From: Cyanobium sp.
GTDB lineage: Bacteria > Cyanobacteriota > Cyanobacteriia > PCC-6307 > Cyanobiaceae
Direction of reading: 5' to 3'
Assembly (NCBI GenBank): GCA_014191535.1
Contig: BJHC01000054.1
Span: forward strand, 1 to 7,971
DNA length: 7,971 bases
Part shown: positions 5,334-7,971 of the stretch, one piece after another
How positions within the stretch are numbered: position 1 is the stretch's first letter
Layout of the letters: every line of letters begins with the position of its first letter
Notes under the pieces: generated by a model
Databases searched by the model: none
The model's input: only the letters and a program-made list of their open reading frames with translations
Told to the model about the DNA's origin: nothing
Made by a program: the position numbers and the translations under genes

Positions 5334-6590
5334 GTGCGCCTTTCGCGCCCCTCCACCTCCCTCTGCGCCTTCGTCACCCTGCTGAACGACCGGCTGGGGG
5401 AGAGCATCGTGTTTCCGTTGCTGCCCTACCTGCTGGCCAGCTTCACCAGCAACGGCCGCACCCTCGGGCTGCTGGCGGGCAGCTACGCCATTGCCCAGTT
5501 CGCGTTCACACCGCTGATCGGAGCCCTGAGCGATCGCTACGGGCGGCGGCCGGTGATTGCGGCCTGCGTGGCGGGATCGGTGCTGGGGCTCGGGCTGTTC
5601 GCCATCACGGTAAGCATCAACTGGCAGGCCCTGCCCTGGGCCGCCGGCGGAGCCATTCCCCTGGCCCTGCTGTTCGTGGCACGGCTGATCGATGGGGTGA
5701 GCGGTGGCACCGCCGCCACCGCCGGCGCGGTGCTGGCGGACATCTCCAGCCCGGAAAACCGGGCCAAAGCCTTCGGCCTGATCGGCGTGGCCTTTGGGCT
5801 GGGGTTCATCCTCGGCCCCGCCTTCGGAGGGCTGCTGGCCGGCATCAACGTGACCCTGCCGGTGTGGGCCGCCACCGGCTTTGCCCTGCTCAACCTGGTG
5901 CTGGTGCTGGGGCTGTTGCCGGAAACCCACCCCCCCGAAGCGCGGCGGGCCCTGCCCCGCAAGCGGGATCTCAACCCCCTCAGCGCCCTGCAACGCGTCT
6001 TCAGCAACCCGCAGGTGCGCCGCCTCTGCGCCGCCTTCTTCCTGTTTTTCCTGGCCTTCAACGGCTTCACCGCCGTGCTGGTGCTCTATTTCAAGCAGGC
6101 CTTCAACTGGGGGCCCGGCCTGGCCACCACGGCCTTCCTGGTGGTGGGGGTGGTGGCCACGGTGGTGCAGGGGGGGCTGATCGGGCCGCTGGTGCAGCGC
6201 TTCGGCGAATGGCGCCTCACCCTGGCGGGCCTCGGCTTCGTGATCGTCGGCTGCCTGCTGATCCCCCTGGCCACCGCCGACAACGCCCCACGGGTGGTGT
6301 TCAGCGCCGTGGCGATCCTGGCCCTGGGCACCGGCCTGGTGACCCCCTGCCTGCGGGCGCTGGTGTCACGCCGCCTCGACACCGACGGCCAGGGGGCCGC
6401 CCTGGGCAGCCTGCAGGGATTGCAGAGCCTCGGCAGCTTCATCGGACCTCCCCTGGCGGGCCTCGCCTACGACCTGCTGGGGCAGCGCAGCCCCTTCTGG
6501 CTGGGGATCGTGGTGCTGGGGGGCGTGGCGGTGTTGGTGGCCGGCGGCCTCAACTCCGGCAACCAGAACACCGAATCCAGGGCGATCTGA
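5334..6590 (+). CDS. MFS transporter, DHA1/TetA-like drug:proton antiporter family
   Basis: 418-residue membrane protein with about 12 hydrophobic segments and a central cytoplasmic loop (about 198-230, basic: RRALPRKRD). Signatures of DHA1 exporters: motif A GALSDRYGRRP at 63-73; motif B-like ARLIDGVSGGTAATAGAVLA at 116-135; motif C-like GVAFGLGFILGPAFGGLL at 151-168, as in TetA-type efflux proteins. The second half carries weaker repeats, GPLVQRFGEWR near 284-294 (degenerate motif A) and LGSFIGPPLAG at 366-376. The N-terminus MRLSRPSTSL then LLNDRLGES leads straight into helix 1 when GTG 5334 is used. The ATG at 5241 would overlap moaC by 19 bases and add 31 unlikely residues. Likely a proton-driven exporter; the substrate cannot be told, and no link to Moco is evident beyond adjacency. 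ppk1 follows 32 bases downstream on the same strand. Confidence 0.88.
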   Translation: MRLSRPSTSLCAFVTLLNDRLGESIVFPLLPYLLASFTSNGRTLGLLAGSYAIAQFAFTPLIGALSDRYGRRPVIAACVAGSVLGLGLFAITVSINWQALPWAAGGAIPLALLFVARLIDGVSGGTAATAGAVLADISSPENRAKAFGLIGVAFGLGFILGPAFGGLLAGINVTLPVWAATGFALLNLVLVLGLLPETHPPEARRALPRKRDLNPLSALQRVFSNPQVRRLCAAFFLFFLAFNGFTAVLVLYFKQAFNWGPGLATTAFLVVGVVATVVQGGLIGPLVQRFGEWRLTLAGLGFVIVGCLLIPLATADNAPRVVFSAVAILALGTGLVTPCLRALVSRRLDTDGQGAALGSLQGLQSLGSFIGPPLAGLAYDLLGQRSPFWLGIVVLGGVAVLVAGGLNSGNQNTESRAI

Positions 6591-6600
6591 TTGCTACGTT

Positions 6601-6617
6601 GCCAACACTGGGTTGGC
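6601..6617 (+). repeat. Small hairpin between the MFS gene and ppk1
   Basis: GCCAAC at 6601-6606 pairs perfectly with GTTGGC at 6612-6617 around the five-base loop ACTGG. The flanking bases could add wobble pairs. It fills much of the 32-base gap and ends five bases before the ppk1 ATG, so in a transcript it could cover the ribosome-binding area. There is no T-run, so a terminator is unlikely. Confidence 0.35.
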
Positions 6618-6622
6618 GATAC

Positions 6623-7971
6623 ATGGCGGAACCGGTTGTTGCTCCGGAGCTCTACATCAACCGGGAGCTGAGCTGGGTCGCCTTCAACCAACGGGTGCTG
6701 GCGCAGGCCCTCAGTGAGCACACACCGCTGCTGGAGCAGGCCAAATTCAGCGCCATCTTCAGCAACAACCTCGACGAATTTTTCATGGTGCGGGTGGCTT
6801 CGCTGAAGTCACAGGTGGAAGCGGGCGTTCAGACCCTCAGCGACGACGGCCTCACCCCCACCCAACAGCTGGCCCGGGTGCGTGAAGCCCTGCATCCGCT
6901 GCTGGAGCAGCAGCAGGCCCACTACCGGCTCTACCTCAAGCACCAACTGGCGGAGGTGGGCGTTGAACTGATCGACTACGCCCGCCTCAACAAACGGCAG
7001 AAGCAGTGGGTGAACACCTACTTCCAGAACGCCATCTTCCCGGTGCTCACACCGCTGGCGGTGGACCCGGCCCACCCCTTCCCGTTCATCAGCAACCTCA
7101 GCCTCAACATCGCCGCCCTGATCCGCGACCCCGACAGCGGCCAGCAGCAGTTCGCCCGCGTGAAGGTGCCGCAGAAAAATCTGCCGCGCTTCGTGGAGCT
7201 GCCCGGGGACCTCAGCGACCACGACCCCAAGCCGGTGTACACCGCCGTGCCCCTGGAGCAGGTGGTGGCCTTCAACCTGCAGCTGCTGTTCCCCGGCATG
7301 GAGGTGGAGGGCCACTACTTCTTCCGCGTCACCCGCGACGCCGACCTGGAACTGCGCGACCTGGAGGCCGACGACCTGATGGAGGCCCTGCAGCAGGGCC
7401 TGCGCAAACGCCGCATGGGTGGGGAGGTGGTGCGGCTGGAGGTGGCCAATGAGATGCCCGATGCGGTGGTGGATCTGCTGCTGGAGGGCACCGGCGTGGA
7501 GGCGGAAGACCTCTACCGAATCCAGGGCCCCCTTGGCCTCGATGACCTGATGAGCCTGATGGCGGTGCCCCTGCCCAAGCTCAAGGACAAGCCCCACCGC
7601 GGCCGCACCGCCGCCGCCCTGGCCCGGGCGCAGAAGAGCCTGCTGGAGGACGGCTCCATCAAGGCCGAGGAATTCGAAAGCATCTTCTCGGTGCTGCGCC
7701 GCGGTGATGTGCTGCTGCACCACCCCTTCGATCTGTTCTCCACCTCCGTGGAGGAGTTCATCAGCCAGGCCGCCGATGACCCCTCGGTGCTCGCCATCAA
7801 GATGACGCTCTACCGGGTGTCGAAGGATTCACCGATCATCGCCGCCCTGATCCGCGCCGCCGAAAACGGCAAGCAGGTGATGGCCCTGGTGGAGCTCAAG
7901 GCCCGCTTCGATGAAGACAACAACATCCAGTGGGCCCGCCAGCTGGAGCGCTCCGGCGTGCATGTGGTTTA
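6623..7971 (+). CDS. ppk1: Polyphosphate kinase 1, 3'-truncated by window edge
   Basis: PPK1 reversibly polymerises the gamma-phosphate of ATP into inorganic polyphosphate. The first 449 residues are visible out of the family's usual 690-720, and the frame is open at the right edge. Visible parts: N domain with LYINRELSWVAFNQRVL at 10-26 and FSNNLDEFFMVRV at 46-58, which holds the ATP-contacting Asn of E. coli (Asn45 there); H (head) domain with FPVLTPLAVDPAHPFPFISN at 139-158; start of the C1 catalytic domain with LLHHPFDLFS at 364-373, KMTLYRVSKDS at 393-403 and ALVELKARFDEDNNI at 421-435. The last two correspond to Mg/phosphate-binding Arg375 and Arg405 of E. coli. The autophosphorylated histidine lies past the edge. 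The ATG at 6623 gives the expected short leader. No Shine-Dalgarno and no recognisable Pho box is seen upstream. Confidence 0.97.
   Translation, partial: MAEPVVAPELYINRELSWVAFNQRVLAQALSEHTPLLEQAKFSAIFSNNLDEFFMVRVASLKSQVEAGVQTLSDDGLTPTQQLARVREALHPLLEQQQAHYRLYLKHQLAEVGVELIDYARLNKRQKQWVNTYFQNAIFPVLTPLAVDPAHPFPFISNLSLNIAALIRDPDSGQQQFARVKVPQKNLPRFVELPGDLSDHDPKPVYTAVPLEQVVAFNLQLLFPGMEVEGHYFFRVTRDADLELRDLEADDLMEALQQGLRKRRMGGEVVRLEVANEMPDAVVDLLLEGTGVEAEDLYRIQGPLGLDDLMSLMAVPLPKLKDKPHRGRTAAALARAQKSLLEDGSIKAEEFESIFSVLRRGDVLLHHPFDLFSTSVEEFISQAADDPSVLAIKMTLYRVSKDSPIIAALIRAAENGKQVMALVELKARFDEDNNIQWARQLERSGVHVV

Noticed and set aside
5530..5537. A GCGATCGC octamer (HIP1)
   Set aside because: Only one copy was noticed, inside the MFS motif A coding region. 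A single copy in GC-rich coding sequence is not evidence of a repeat family or of HIP1 enrichment.
5235..5993. A 252-codon minus-strand open frame opposite the MFS gene
   Set aside because: Gly/Gln-rich composition with no domain, while the opposing frame has twelve helices and MFS motifs.
6591..6603. TGCTACGTT resembling an extended -10 element before ppk1
   Set aside because: It matches TATAAT at only about three of six positions and has no -35 partner, so I do not call a promoter.
6809..7723. A 304-codon minus-strand open frame inside ppk1
   Set aside because: It is rich in His, Gln, Gly and Val and mirrors the codon bias of ppk1, which is unmistakable on the other strand.
1..7971. tRNA genes, rRNA, CRISPR arrays, insertion sequences, attachment sites, riboswitches (including a Moco-sensing leader)
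   Set aside because: No cloverleaf, repeat-spacer pattern, transposase or terminal repeats were seen, and the gaps between genes are too short to hold a structured riboswitch leader.

Overview
The window is 7,971 bases of GC-rich, gene-dense bacterial DNA that I read as a picocyanobacterium of the Synechococcus/Cyanobium type. That assignment rests on remembered resemblance of the polyphosphate kinase, MFS and molybdenum-cofactor (Moco) proteins to that clade, and no search was run. There are no RNA genes, mobile elements or CRISPR arrays. Coding is nearly continuous, and the longest non-coding gaps are only about 75 bases.

Layout from left to right: the 3' part of moaA (+); a convergent three-gene minus-strand unit, read from its 5' end as moaB, an HPP-family membrane protein and a TauE/SafE (TSUP) permease; a plus-strand pair moaD-moaE; a minus-strand pair moaC-moeA; a plus-strand DHA1-type MFS exporter; and the first 449 codons of ppk1 (+), which runs off the right edge. 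Both convergent junctions leave 16-base gaps, and an inverted repeat includes a stop codon at each. Both divergent junctions leave about 75 bases in which any promoters must lie. Within each unit the genes overlap by 1 or 4 bases (TGATG or ATGA), so they are probably translationally coupled.

How the genes fit together: MoaA and MoaC turn GTP into cyclic pyranopterin monophosphate. MoaD and MoaE form molybdopterin synthase. A MoaB/MogA-fold protein and MoeA handle adenylylation and molybdate insertion. In picocyanobacteria the main known use for Moco is assimilatory nitrate reductase. HPP-family proteins of cyanobacteria and chloroplasts have reported nitrite transport activity, so the HPP-TSUP pair co-oriented with moaB may add anion (nitrite or sulfite) transport to the same programme. 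The nitrate reductase itself, mobA and moeB are not in the window. The MFS gene and ppk1 look like ordinary flanking genes.

Several starts differ from the longest open frame. moaB is placed at a TTG with a good Shine-Dalgarno, HPP, TSUP and moeA at stop-start overlaps, and the MFS gene at a GTG. I see no clearly new biological system. The most useful leads are the HPP-TSUP transporter pair in the moaB unit and the moaB/moaD divergent start arrangement.
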